A stretch of DNA of 64,000 nt from the NCBI RefSeq assembly GCF_003952185.1, contig NZ_RXFS01000007.1, positions 62,001-126,000 of the forward strand. The letters are read 5' to 3'. Within the stretch, counting starts at the first letter, position 1; each line of letters begins with the position of its first letter. This stretch comes from Variovorax sp. 679 (lineage in GTDB: Bacteria > Pseudomonadota > Gammaproteobacteria > Burkholderiales > Burkholderiaceae_C). Under the pieces are notes generated by a model. That model searched no databases. It saw only the letters and a list, made by a program, of their open reading frames with translations, and was not told the origin of the DNA. This document shows positions 31,867 to 39,423 of this stretch, piece by piece. Made by a program: the position numbers and the translations under genes.

Positions 31867-32553
31867 TCAATGCAGGCGGCCCGCCGTCTCGCGCACGTCC
31901 TGGCGCACCATGAGCGCGGTGCGTATCGCCACGCGGAAGGCTTCCACCTGCGTTGCGAGCGCCATGCTCGCAACACCGGGCTTGGACGCGGCCTGCTCCG
32001 GCAGGTAGGGCACGTGCACGAAGCCGCCGCGCGTGTGCGCGAGCGCGGGCCAGGTCGCGATGCGGTGCATGAGCGCGTAGAAGATGTGGTTGCACACGAA
32101 GGTGCCGGCGCTGTTGGACACCGCCGCCGGCAGGCCCGCTGCGCGCATGTCGCGCACCATGGCCTTGATGGGCAGCGTCGAGAAATAGGCCGCGGGGCCA
32201 TCGGCCACCACCTCGATGTCGATGGGCTGGTAGCCGGCGTTGTCGGGAATGCGCGCGTCGTCGACGTTCAGCGCCGCGCGCTCCAGCGAGATCTCGGTGC
32301 GCCCGCCCGCGGCGCCGATGCACAGCACCAGCGGCAGGGGCGCCTTCGCGGCCACGATGCCCGCCATGGCGGCATCGAGCACATGGATCGCGCGGCCGAA
32401 CACGCAGGGCAGCTGCAGCGCCTGCACCACGGCGCCTTCGCAGGCCCAGCCGTCGAGCGCGCGGGCGATCTCCCACGCGGGGTTGACGGGATCGTTCTCG
32501 AAAGGCTCGAAGCCCGCGACCAGCACCCGGGGTGCCTTGTCATCGGTGGTCAT
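31867..32553 (-). CDS. pcp: Pyroglutamyl-peptidase I
   Basis: Cysteine peptidase of family C15, 228 aa, removing N-terminal pyroglutamate from peptides in the cytoplasm. It begins with VLVAGFEPFENDPVNPAWE. The catalytic residues can be placed: Glu in ISLERAALNVDDARIPDN, Cys in SNSAGTFVCNHIFY (about residue 147), and His in GFVHVPYLPEQ (about 172). It is 9 nt after the DUF979 gene and precedes pxpA, making peptide-derived pyroglutamate a coherent substrate for the operon. Confidence 0.95.
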   Translation of the reverse strand: MTTDDKAPRVLVAGFEPFENDPVNPAWEIARALDGWACEGAVVQALQLPCVFGRAIHVLDAAMAGIVAAKAPLPLVLCIGAAGGRTEISLERAALNVDDARIPDNAGYQPIDIEVVADGPAAYFSTLPIKAMVRDMRAAGLPAAVSNSAGTFVCNHIFYALMHRIATWPALAHTRGGFVHVPYLPEQAASKPGVASMALATQVEAFRVAIRTALMVRQDVRETAGRLH

Positions 32554-32562
32554 GCGGGGGCC

Positions 32563-33519
32563 TCAGCGGAACATCAGGAAGTACAGCAGGAAGATGTTGA
32601 CCACCAGCAGTGCGGCCGCCGTCGGTATCTGCACGCGGATCACCGCGTTCTTGTCGGGCAGCTCCAGCAGCGCCGCCGGCACGATGTTGAAGTTGGCCGC
32701 CATCGGCGTCATCAGCGTCCCGCAGTAGCCCGAGAACATGCCGATGGCCGCCATCACCGCCGGGTCGCCGTGGTACACGCCCACCAGCACCGGCACGCCG
32801 ACGCCGCCCGTCATCACCGGGAAGGCTGCGAAGCCGTTGCCCATGATGATGGTGAAGAGCGCCATGCCCAGCACGTATACCGCGACCGCGACGAAGCGGA
32901 TGTCCATGTTGATGTAGCTCGTGGTGATGTACGCCACGGCCTTGCCCACGCCGGCGTCGGAGAACACCAGGCCCAGCATGCCCAGCATCTGCGGCAGCAC
33001 CACGGCCCAGCCCAGCGCGTCGGTGAGGCGGCGCGACTCGCGCATGCCCTGCACCGGCGTCTCGCGCGTCAGCCAGCAGGCCAGCGCCAGTGCCGCCACG
33101 CAGCCCACGCCCAGGCTCACCAGCGTGGTGTTCTTGGGGTCGAGCAGGAAGGCGTCGCCGATCTTCACCTTGCTCATCAGCACGGTGCCGATGACGGTGA
33201 CCAGCGGGATCGCCAGCGCCGGCATGAAGAGCTTGTTGCCCAGGCGCTTCGCGCTGGCTTCGTATTGGGCGGGCGTGGGCTCGTTGTGCTTGCCCGCACC
33301 GACGCCGCGCAGGCCGGCGATGACGGCCATGGCGATCGCACCCACGCCGACCACGGCCGGCGGCAGCTTGTCGCCGACCAGGAAGACCAGCGAATAGAGG
33401 CCCCAGAAGAGCGCGCTGGTGTAGCGCTTGGGGTGCTGGCGGTCGGCCAGCGTCATGACCGCCGTGATCGCGAGGATCAGGCCGACCAGGATGTAGAGAT
33501 GCTGGATCGAGAGGATCAT
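32563..33519 (-). CDS. DUF979 membrane protein (predicted permease component)
   Basis: A 318-aa polytopic membrane protein of the DUF979 family, with about nine hydrophobic segments. It begins ILSIQHLYILVGLILAITA and includes a conserved GDKLPPAVVG segment and the NGFAAFPVMTGGVGVPVL loop with GYCGTLMTPMAANFN, which look like re-entrant substrate-binding motifs of ion-coupled carriers. It follows the DUF969 gene by 5 nt. The two families are usually neighbours and often accompany pcp, so together they are predicted to import pyroglutamate or its peptides. Transport has not been inferred from any direct motif match. Confidence 0.85.
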   Translation of the reverse strand: MILSIQHLYILVGLILAITAVMTLADRQHPKRYTSALFWGLYSLVFLVGDKLPPAVVGVGAIAMAVIAGLRGVGAGKHNEPTPAQYEASAKRLGNKLFMPALAIPLVTVIGTVLMSKVKIGDAFLLDPKNTTLVSLGVGCVAALALACWLTRETPVQGMRESRRLTDALGWAVVLPQMLGMLGLVFSDAGVGKAVAYITTSYINMDIRFVAVAVYVLGMALFTIIMGNGFAAFPVMTGGVGVPVLVGVYHGDPAVMAAIGMFSGYCGTLMTPMAANFNIVPAALLELPDKNAVIRVQIPTAAALLVVNIFLLYFLMFR

Positions 33520-33524
33520 GATGC

Positions 33525-34265
33525 TCAGCGTCCTTCTTGCGTGGCGGGAACGGCGGGCACGTCGGACGCCGGGGCGCCGTCGAGTTCACGCGCCAGCGCC
33601 TGGTCGAGCCGGCGCAGGCGCCAGGCGTGGATGATGAAGGCGGCGATGGCCGTCGGGATGCCCCACATCGCGATGTGCAGCGGCTCCACGTCGATGCCGG
33701 CCTCGTGCAGGAAGGTGGTCATCAGAACGATGGCGCCGAAGGCCACGAAGATGTCCTCGCCGAAGAACAGGCCCACGTTGTCGGTGGCCGCCGCATAGGC
33801 GCGCAGCTTGTGGCGGATGCGGTCGGGCAACTTGCCGTAGCGCGTCTCGGTGGCGCCCTCGGCCATCGGCGCGAGCAGCGGACGGACCATCTGCGGATGG
33901 CCGCCCAGGCTGGTGAGGCCCATGGCCGCCGTGAGTTCGCGCGCTGCGAGGTAGACGATCAGCAGGCGCCCCGCGGTGGCCGACTTGATGCGGCTGATCC
34001 AGTTCTGCGCGTGCTGGCGCAGGCCATGGCGCTCCAGCAGCCCGATCACCGCCAGCGGCAGAAGAATGATCAGCGGCAGGTTGCGGGTCTTGATGAACCC
34101 GGTTCCGATGGCCGTGAGGATCGCCATCGGGCCGAAGCCCGCGGCGATCGCCGTGGCGATGGCGGTGACGATCACCACCAGCATCGGATTGAAGCGCAGG
34201 ACGAAGCCCGCAATGATCACGGCGACGCCGATCAGCGGCCACAGGTGAGGGATGTCAGGAGTCAT
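33525..34265 (-). CDS. DUF969 membrane protein (predicted permease component)
   Basis: A 246-aa membrane protein of the DUF969 family, about six to seven hydrophobic segments. Conserved-looking stretches are KTRNLPLIILLPLAVIGLLERHGL, the AMGLTSLGGHPQMVRPLLAPMAEG loop and ATDNVGLFFGEDIFVAFGAI. It is the first gene of the - strand pyroglutamate operon, facing the divergent GntR regulator across a 326-bp control region. The start at 34265 is the ATG before TPDIPHLWPLIG; the longer frame upstream is not hydrophobic and unlikely to be translated. Confidence 0.85.
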   Translation of the reverse strand: MTPDIPHLWPLIGVAVIIAGFVLRFNPMLVVIVTAIATAIAAGFGPMAILTAIGTGFIKTRNLPLIILLPLAVIGLLERHGLRQHAQNWISRIKSATAGRLLIVYLAARELTAAMGLTSLGGHPQMVRPLLAPMAEGATETRYGKLPDRIRHKLRAYAAATDNVGLFFGEDIFVAFGAIVLMTTFLHEAGIDVEPLHIAMWGIPTAIAAFIIHAWRLRRLDQALARELDGAPASDVPAVPATQEGR

Positions 34266-34591
34266 GTTGGTCTTTCGTTCGGGTGATTCGGAGACACCTT
34301 GCGCGGAGGCGCCGGCTGGCCGCTGCTTGCAAACTGCGTGCCAATGAATGAGCAATTCGTTTCTTATGAATCACTCATTTAATGGAAATTGTTGAACAAT
34401 TTATGCGAGTGTGCCCAACAAAGGTGCCAATCCGACTCCATGAAAACCCTGAGCGCGCCAGCACTTGGTGCATCGGGCGGCGCCCGGCAAGCAACGGTCC
34501 GGCGGGGAAAACCTGCTAAAAACGCGCGGTCGCGGCGCGCCTTCCGATGCGCTTTCCGCCCCTTCCACCCTCCTTGCGGTCCTCTTCCGGC
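34266..34591. promoter_or_regulatory. Divergent control region between the pyroglutamate operon and its GntR regulator
   Basis: A 326-bp gap with an AT-rich centre (34341-34410). It contains an imperfect inverted repeat, AATGAGCAATTC at 34347-34358 against GAATCACTCATT at 34368-34379 (10 of 12 paired), and the perfect operator-like palindrome listed separately. The part from 34440 to 34591 is GC-rich and shows nothing I can assign; an alternative regulator start (34547) falls in it. Confidence 0.6.
34386..34402. promoter_or_regulatory. Candidate FCD-GntR operator AAATTGTTGAACAATTT
   Basis: Perfect 17-bp palindrome with 8-bp arms. Its core TTGTTGAACAA fits the TNGT-N3-ACNA pattern typical of operators of FadR-subfamily (FCD) GntR regulators. 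It lies between the divergent regulator and transporter genes, the expected position for autoregulation and pyroglutamate-dependent control. Confidence 0.65.
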
Positions 34592-35302
34592 ATGACTCCA
34601 CCGGCCTCCACGCCCTCATCCGCCCCCGCTGCGCCGGCCGCCGGCATGCAGACGCTCAACGACCGGGTGGCCGAGCTCATTCGCCAGAAGATCGTGAAGG
34701 GCGAGTTCCTGCCGGGGCAGCGGCTGTCCGAGGCCGCGCTGGCCGACAGCTTCGAGATTTCGCGCAACACCCTGCGCGAGGTGTTCCGCACGCTGACCAA
34801 GGAAGGGCTGCTCAAGCACGCGCCGAACCGCGGCGTGTTCGTGGCGGTGCCGAGCATCGCGTCGATCATCGACATCTACCGCGTGCGCCGGCTCATCGAA
34901 TGCCAGGCGCTGGCGCAGGCCTATCCGCGCCACCCGGCCAAGAAGCACATGCGCGAGGCGGTGGAGATGGCGCTCAAGTGCCGCGAGGCCGGCGACTGGC
35001 TGGGCGTGGGCACCGCCAACATGGAGTTCCACATGGCCATCGTGGAGCTGGCCGACAGCGAACGGCTGAACAACCTGTTCGCGCACATCCTCGTCGAGCT
35101 GCGGCTGGCCTTCGGCCTGCTCAAGGACCCGGAGTTCCTGCACGCGCCCTACGTGGACATGAACATGAAGCTGCTCGAACTCATCGAGGCCGGCAAGTTC
35201 GCCGAGGGCTCGGCGGCGCTCAACGACTACCTGGTGCACTCCGAGCGCATCGTGCTGGCGGTGTACGCGCGGAGCATGCCCGAGGGGGGCATCGACAGCT
35301 GA
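34592..35302 (+). CDS. GntR-family regulator, FadR/FCD subfamily
   Basis: About 236 aa. The winged-helix domain (about residues 20-85) includes RVAELIRQKIVKGEFLPGQRLSEAALADSFEISRNTLREVFRTL. The C-terminal FCD domain (about 95-225) contains the metal-binding pattern of this subfamily: Asp/His in IVELADSE and EFHMAI, and later helices ending ALNDYLVHSERIV. It stands divergent from the pyroglutamate operon and is the obvious local regulator, probably relieved by pyroglutamate or glutamate. Start is uncertain: ATGs at 34547, 34592 and 34646 are all in frame and none has a strong ribosome-binding site. Confidence 0.88.
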   Translation: MTPPASTPSSAPAAPAAGMQTLNDRVAELIRQKIVKGEFLPGQRLSEAALADSFEISRNTLREVFRTLTKEGLLKHAPNRGVFVAVPSIASIIDIYRVRRLIECQALAQAYPRHPAKKHMREAVEMALKCREAGDWLGVGTANMEFHMAIVELADSERLNNLFAHILVELRLAFGLLKDPEFLHAPYVDMNMKLLELIEAGKFAEGSAALNDYLVHSERIVLAVYARSMPEGGIDS

Positions 35303-35313
35303 ACGAGCAGGGA

Positions 35314-35343
35314 ACGGGCCGCTCCTTCCGCGCCCCGGCCCGT
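35314..35343. terminator. Possible stem-loop between convergent gntR and autotransporter genes
   Basis: ACGGGCC and GGCCCGT (7-bp arms, 16-nt loop) in the 49-bp gap between convergent stops. No U-tract follows on either strand, so termination is only suggested by position. Confidence 0.3.
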
Positions 35344-35351
35344 GACCTATC

Positions 35352-38300
35352 TCACCACTTCACGCGCACGCCAAGGCTGGCGTTGATGCCGCTCCTGACG
35401 CGCGAATCGCCGCCCGATGCGAACAGCTTGCCCGCTTCCGCGTACAGGCTGGTCCGTTCGCCGATGGACAGCGTGGCGCCCGCCGCCACCTCGGTGCTGG
35501 TGCCGCCGGTGCGCGTGCCGATGTCGGTCGAGCCCGCAGGGCCGATGAAACGCGCCGCGTCGGTGCCGCTGCTGCTGCGATAGACATTGAGCCGCGCATA
35601 CGGCTGCAGCACGCCAGCGTCCATCGCGATGCGGCCCTTGAGCCGCAGGCCCGCGCGGACCGTCCAGCCGCTGTCGGCATCCTGCGCGACACGGGCGCCG
35701 AAGAGATTCACGTCGCCCAGCTTCAGGCGCTGATGCACCAGCTGCAGCTGCGGCTCGATCTTCCAGTCGCCCCCCAGCGGGAAGCTCTGGCCCGCTTCCA
35801 GCGAGAGCAGCGTGCTGTTGCCCTTGCCCGAGGCGGAAGCCGAGCCGTCGAAGGAAGCCGCCGTGTAGCGATGCCGGCCGCCCTGCAGCACGGCGTCGGC
35901 GTAGAAGCCGGTGTCGTTCGTGAAGCTGCCGTAGGCGCCGAGGTACTCGCTGCGCAGGTCGGTGCTGCCGACGGCGAGGCCGGGCACGCCGCGCGCGAAG
36001 CCGCTGACCCTGGCATCGCCTTCGAGCCGGCCAACGTACACACCGGCGCGCCAGTTGCGGTCGGCCCACAGGTCGGTGCCGGCCTGCAGGCCCGTCAGGC
36101 GCCCTTCGGTGGCCGGGCTCACGGTGCCCTGCTGGCGCGTCTTCAGGCTCGTGCCCACGATGCGGCCCCAGGCGCTGCGTCGCGGGCCGTCGAGCGTATC
36201 GCCCGCGTCGTTGCGCCCGATGCCATCGTCATCGCCCATGCGCACGCGCGAACTGCCCAGCATGGCGAGGCTGCCCTGGCGCAGTTGCTCGGGCAGCGCC
36301 GCGAGCATCGGGACTTCGGTGCGATAGGTCGGGATCTGCAGCACCGGCCCGGGCCCCACCTGCATGGCGGAACGCAGATACCAGTTCTCGCCGGCGCCAT
36401 TGGCATCGGCCGCGTGCAGCCGGTACTCGTAGGCGCCCGCATCGACGTGCCCGTTCGCGAGCGTGAACGCGTCCTTGCTGCTCTGTGCCGTCGTCGTTGC
36501 GCCGTTGAGCGCACTGACGAGTTCGATGCCGCTGCCACTGGTCAGGGCGCCGAGCCCGCCGAGGTTCGTGACCTGCAGCGTTGTGCGGCCGCTGGCGCTG
36601 GCACCTGCGCCGTCGAGCACCAGCCGGTCGCTCGCACTGCCGCTGTCGCCGAGGGCGGTGCCCAGCCGCAGCGTGCCGTTGCTGCCCACGTAGGCGCCGG
36701 TGATGGTGAGCGTGGTTCCCGGTGAGGTGCCGACCAGCGAGACGACACCGCTGTTGGCCAGCGAAGGCAGCTTCTGGCTGAAGCCCGCGAGATCGAGCGT
36801 GCCGCCCGCGCCCACGGTATGGGCCGACGCACCGCTGAAGGCGTTCGTCGCACCGGCCTTGAGCGTGCCGCCGTTCACGGCGGTGCTACCGGTGTAGCTG
36901 TTCTGGCCGCTCAGCGTGAGCGTGCCGACGCCGAGCTTTTCGAGGCTGCCTGCGTAGACCCGCGTGGCGCGCGCGGCCTCGCGGGCCGTGCCGGTGGCGT
37001 ATTCGCTGCGGTCCGCATCGCTGGCGCCGGGCGGCAGGCCCGTGGTCCAGCCGCGCGTCTGCTTGGTCGTCTCCCAGGTGGCGGCCTCGGCGATGTCTTC
37101 CGCTCGGCGGGCGCGGATCGCGATGTCGGAGATGTCGTTCGACCAGGTGTCGTTCTGCCCCTGCGTGTTGACCGCGAAGGGCCCGATGAACTGGCCGGGC
37201 CCGTTCATCGCGCGCCGCAGGCTCGGCGTGCCCCAGCCGTTGACCACGTCGGGCACCTTGACCTGCTGGCCCGCCTCGGGGTTGGCGACGGTGCCGGTGC
37301 CGGCCGCGTCGGCGATGGTGGCGTTCTGCGTCGCGGTGGTCTTCAGCACCGTGAGCACCTGCTCGTTCGTCATGTAGCCGAAGCGCTCCATGATCAGCGC
37401 GAGCGCGCCGGAGGCGTGGGGCGCGGCCATCGAGGTTCCGTTCAGCGAGGCGTAGGCGCCACCGAGCACCGTGCCGTTGATGGCGACGCCGGGCGCGGTG
37501 ACGCACGACCACTTCGCCACGCCGCACTTGTTGTAGTTCTGGGTGCCGGGCACGTTGACCGAGCCGTCGGCGTTGAAGGTCTGCCCCGTGGTGCGCAGGG
37601 CGGACACGGCGAGCCAGTTGGATTCGAGCTTCGGGTCGAAGTACGGCGCCGCTGCGCGCGGGCTCGGGTTGAGCCAGCCGCCGTTGCCCGCGCTGAACAC
37701 CATCAGCGTGCCGGTCTTGGCCGCGTCGAACGCGCCCTGGATCCAGGTGTTGTTGGCCACGTAGTAGCCATTGGCCGTGTGAAGCTGCGCGAGCGTGTTG
37801 TACTGCTCGCCGGTCGGCGGGCTGCCCCAGCTGGTGCTGATGATGCGCACACCCTGTGCGTTCGCCTGCCGGTAGGCATCGGCGATGTGCTGGTCGTCGA
37901 CCGTGATGGTTGCTGATTGTCCCGGCACCGGCCTGCCGAAGTTGGCGCTGTCGGTCTTCGCCGTGTTGGCGACGAAGAGGTTCGCGTTGAAGGCCACGCC
38001 GTGCATGTTCTCCACGGCGCTGCCGCCGTCGCGATTGGCCGCGATGGTGCCCGCGACGTGGGTGCCGTGGCGGTCGTTGTAGGCCGCGTTGTAGGCGCCG
38101 GGAATGGTGCCCACGAGCACGCCCTGGTAGCGCGAGGCCGCGAACTCGGGATGCGACGCGTCATAGCCCGAATCGACCTCGCCGACCTTGATGCCCATGC
38201 CGCTGACGCCCGCCGCATACGCGTACTCGGCACCCATCGCGCGCAGGCCCCAGTCGCGCAGGAACTCGGCGGTGCGCCAGCTGGCCGGCGAGCCGATCAT

Positions 38301-38402
38301 TCCCGGGTCTCCGGGGTAGCTTTGAATAGCCCATGCCTGGTGCGTTGCCAGGCCTGCGGCGGCCATGGCGAACGCGAGCTTTTTCATCCTCTTCGAAGTC
38401 AT
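35352..38402 (-). CDS. S8 (subtilisin-like) serine protease autotransporter
   Basis: A 1,016-aa type Va autotransporter. Residues 1-25 are a Sec signal peptide (KKLAFAMAAAGLATHQAWA). The passenger has a subtilisin-fold protease: Asp77 in GEVDSGYDASHPEF, His112 in DRHGTHVAGTIA, oxyanion Asn240 in SAGNGG and Ser324 in NGTSMAAPHASGALAL. Residues about 545-575 carry an autotransporter-associated beta-strand repeat (LEKLGVGTLTLSGQNSYTG). The last 260 or so residues form the outer-membrane beta-barrel, ending in the aromatic residue of GVRVKW. The protein should be displayed on or released from the cell surface. ATG at 38402 has GGAGGAAAG just upstream. It is transcribed alone. Confidence 0.95.
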   Translation of the reverse strand: MTSKRMKKLAFAMAAAGLATHQAWAIQSYPGDPGMIGSPASWRTAEFLRDWGLRAMGAEYAYAAGVSGMGIKVGEVDSGYDASHPEFAASRYQGVLVGTIPGAYNAAYNDRHGTHVAGTIAANRDGGSAVENMHGVAFNANLFVANTAKTDSANFGRPVPGQSATITVDDQHIADAYRQANAQGVRIISTSWGSPPTGEQYNTLAQLHTANGYYVANNTWIQGAFDAAKTGTLMVFSAGNGGWLNPSPRAAAPYFDPKLESNWLAVSALRTTGQTFNADGSVNVPGTQNYNKCGVAKWSCVTAPGVAINGTVLGGAYASLNGTSMAAPHASGALALIMERFGYMTNEQVLTVLKTTATQNATIADAAGTGTVANPEAGQQVKVPDVVNGWGTPSLRRAMNGPGQFIGPFAVNTQGQNDTWSNDISDIAIRARRAEDIAEAATWETTKQTRGWTTGLPPGASDADRSEYATGTAREAARATRVYAGSLEKLGVGTLTLSGQNSYTGSTAVNGGTLKAGATNAFSGASAHTVGAGGTLDLAGFSQKLPSLANSGVVSLVGTSPGTTLTITGAYVGSNGTLRLGTALGDSGSASDRLVLDGAGASASGRTTLQVTNLGGLGALTSGSGIELVSALNGATTTAQSSKDAFTLANGHVDAGAYEYRLHAADANGAGENWYLRSAMQVGPGPVLQIPTYRTEVPMLAALPEQLRQGSLAMLGSSRVRMGDDDGIGRNDAGDTLDGPRRSAWGRIVGTSLKTRQQGTVSPATEGRLTGLQAGTDLWADRNWRAGVYVGRLEGDARVSGFARGVPGLAVGSTDLRSEYLGAYGSFTNDTGFYADAVLQGGRHRYTAASFDGSASASGKGNSTLLSLEAGQSFPLGGDWKIEPQLQLVHQRLKLGDVNLFGARVAQDADSGWTVRAGLRLKGRIAMDAGVLQPYARLNVYRSSSGTDAARFIGPAGSTDIGTRTGGTSTEVAAGATLSIGERTSLYAEAGKLFASGGDSRVRSGINASLGVRVKW

Positions 38403-38784
38403 TGCGACTTTCCTCCGTGAAGTGCGTTGTTGGATTGGATGGCAGGCACCAGGCCCCACGGGCATGCGCGTGACACATGCCGTGGAAGGAAGAACCGGGG
38501 ATGGAACCGCGGCGGCACGCGGTCGTCGAAGACGGTGCCGGTGGGCGATGCGGAAGTGAGGGTGCCGTTGCCAAGCGGGGCAGTCTAGGAAGGAAGTTCC
38601 CTCGAAGCGGCCGGTCTTTTCCCTGAAGAACAAGACGCCTTGCGCGCAACTTTCGTCGGCGTAAATCCTCTTGCTCTATTGCATCATTGTTGCAGTAATG
38701 AGCTTTCGTCGTACACGCGGCGCACGCTGCGGATAATGGCGAACCTTCTTCGTCCCCTCGTTATCTGCGTTGCAGGATGTCACC
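38403..38784. other. 382-bp divergent gap between the autotransporter and LysE genes
   Basis: The half next to the autotransporter (38403-38620) is GC-rich and shows only its ribosome-binding site. The part from 38640 to 38740 is AT-richer and probably holds the + strand promoter; TTGCTC-17 bp-AGTAAT (38671-38699) is a weak match. No coding frame, tRNA or terminator is recognisable. Confidence 0.4.
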
Positions 38785-39417
38785 ATGAACCTCTCCAGCT
38801 ACCTGCTCTTCCTGCCGGCCTGCTTCGCCATCAACATGGCCTTCGGCCCCAACAACCTGCTGTCGGTGACCAACGGCGCGAAGCACGGCGTGTCGCCCGC
38901 GGTGATCGCGGCGAGCGGCCGCCTCGTGGCCTTCGCGGTCATGATCGCCATAGCGGGGCTGGGCATGGGCGCGGTGCTGGTGGCGTCGGAGCTGGCCTTC
39001 GACGTCATCAAGTACATCGGCGCGGCCTACCTCGTGTGGATCGGCATCCGCCTGCTGCGCGCGCCGGCGCCCACGGCCGAGGTGCAGGCACGCGACGCGT
39101 CCGCGCCGCCTTCCATGCGCGCGCTGGTGCGGCAGGAGTTCACCGTGGCGGCGGGCAACCCGAAGGCGATCCTGGTGTTCACCGCCTTCTTCCCGCAGTT
39201 CGTGGTGCCGGGCGCGTACGCCTCCAGCTATGTGCTGCTGGGCCTGACCTTCCTGGTGTTCGAGCTGGTGGCGATCGCGCTCTATGCGCTGCTGGGCGCG
39301 CGCATGCGCCGGCTTGCCGACGGCAGCCGCGCGATGCAATGGTTCAACCGCATCAGCGGCAGCATGATGGTCGGCTTCGGACTGATCCTGGCGTTCACGC
39401 GCCGACCCACCGCCTGA
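38785..39417 (+). CDS. LysE/RhtB-family amino-acid exporter
   Basis: A 210-aa inner-membrane exporter with about six transmembrane segments. LysE-family features are the N-terminal FAINMAFGPNNLLSVTNGAKHG (the PGPN-like signature), KYIGAAYLVWIGIRLLRAP in the middle and AAGNPKAILVFTAFFPQFV in the C-terminal half. Members expel amino acids such as homoserine, threonine or lysine; the substrate here is unknown. The start at 38785 is chosen because AGGA lies 7 nt upstream; an ATG 15 nt earlier has no ribosome-binding site. It converges on recG with a 6-nt gap and is transcribed singly. Confidence 0.9.
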   Translation: MNLSSYLLFLPACFAINMAFGPNNLLSVTNGAKHGVSPAVIAASGRLVAFAVMIAIAGLGMGAVLVASELAFDVIKYIGAAYLVWIGIRLLRAPAPTAEVQARDASAPPSMRALVRQEFTVAAGNPKAILVFTAFFPQFVVPGAYASSYVLLGLTFLVFELVAIALYALLGARMRRLADGSRAMQWFNRISGSMMVGFGLILAFTRRPTA

Positions 39418-39423
39418 TCCTTC

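Noticed and set aside
38671..38699. Sigma-70 promoter for the LysE gene
   Set aside because: Three of six and four of six matches only; noted in the gap entry but not annotated separately.
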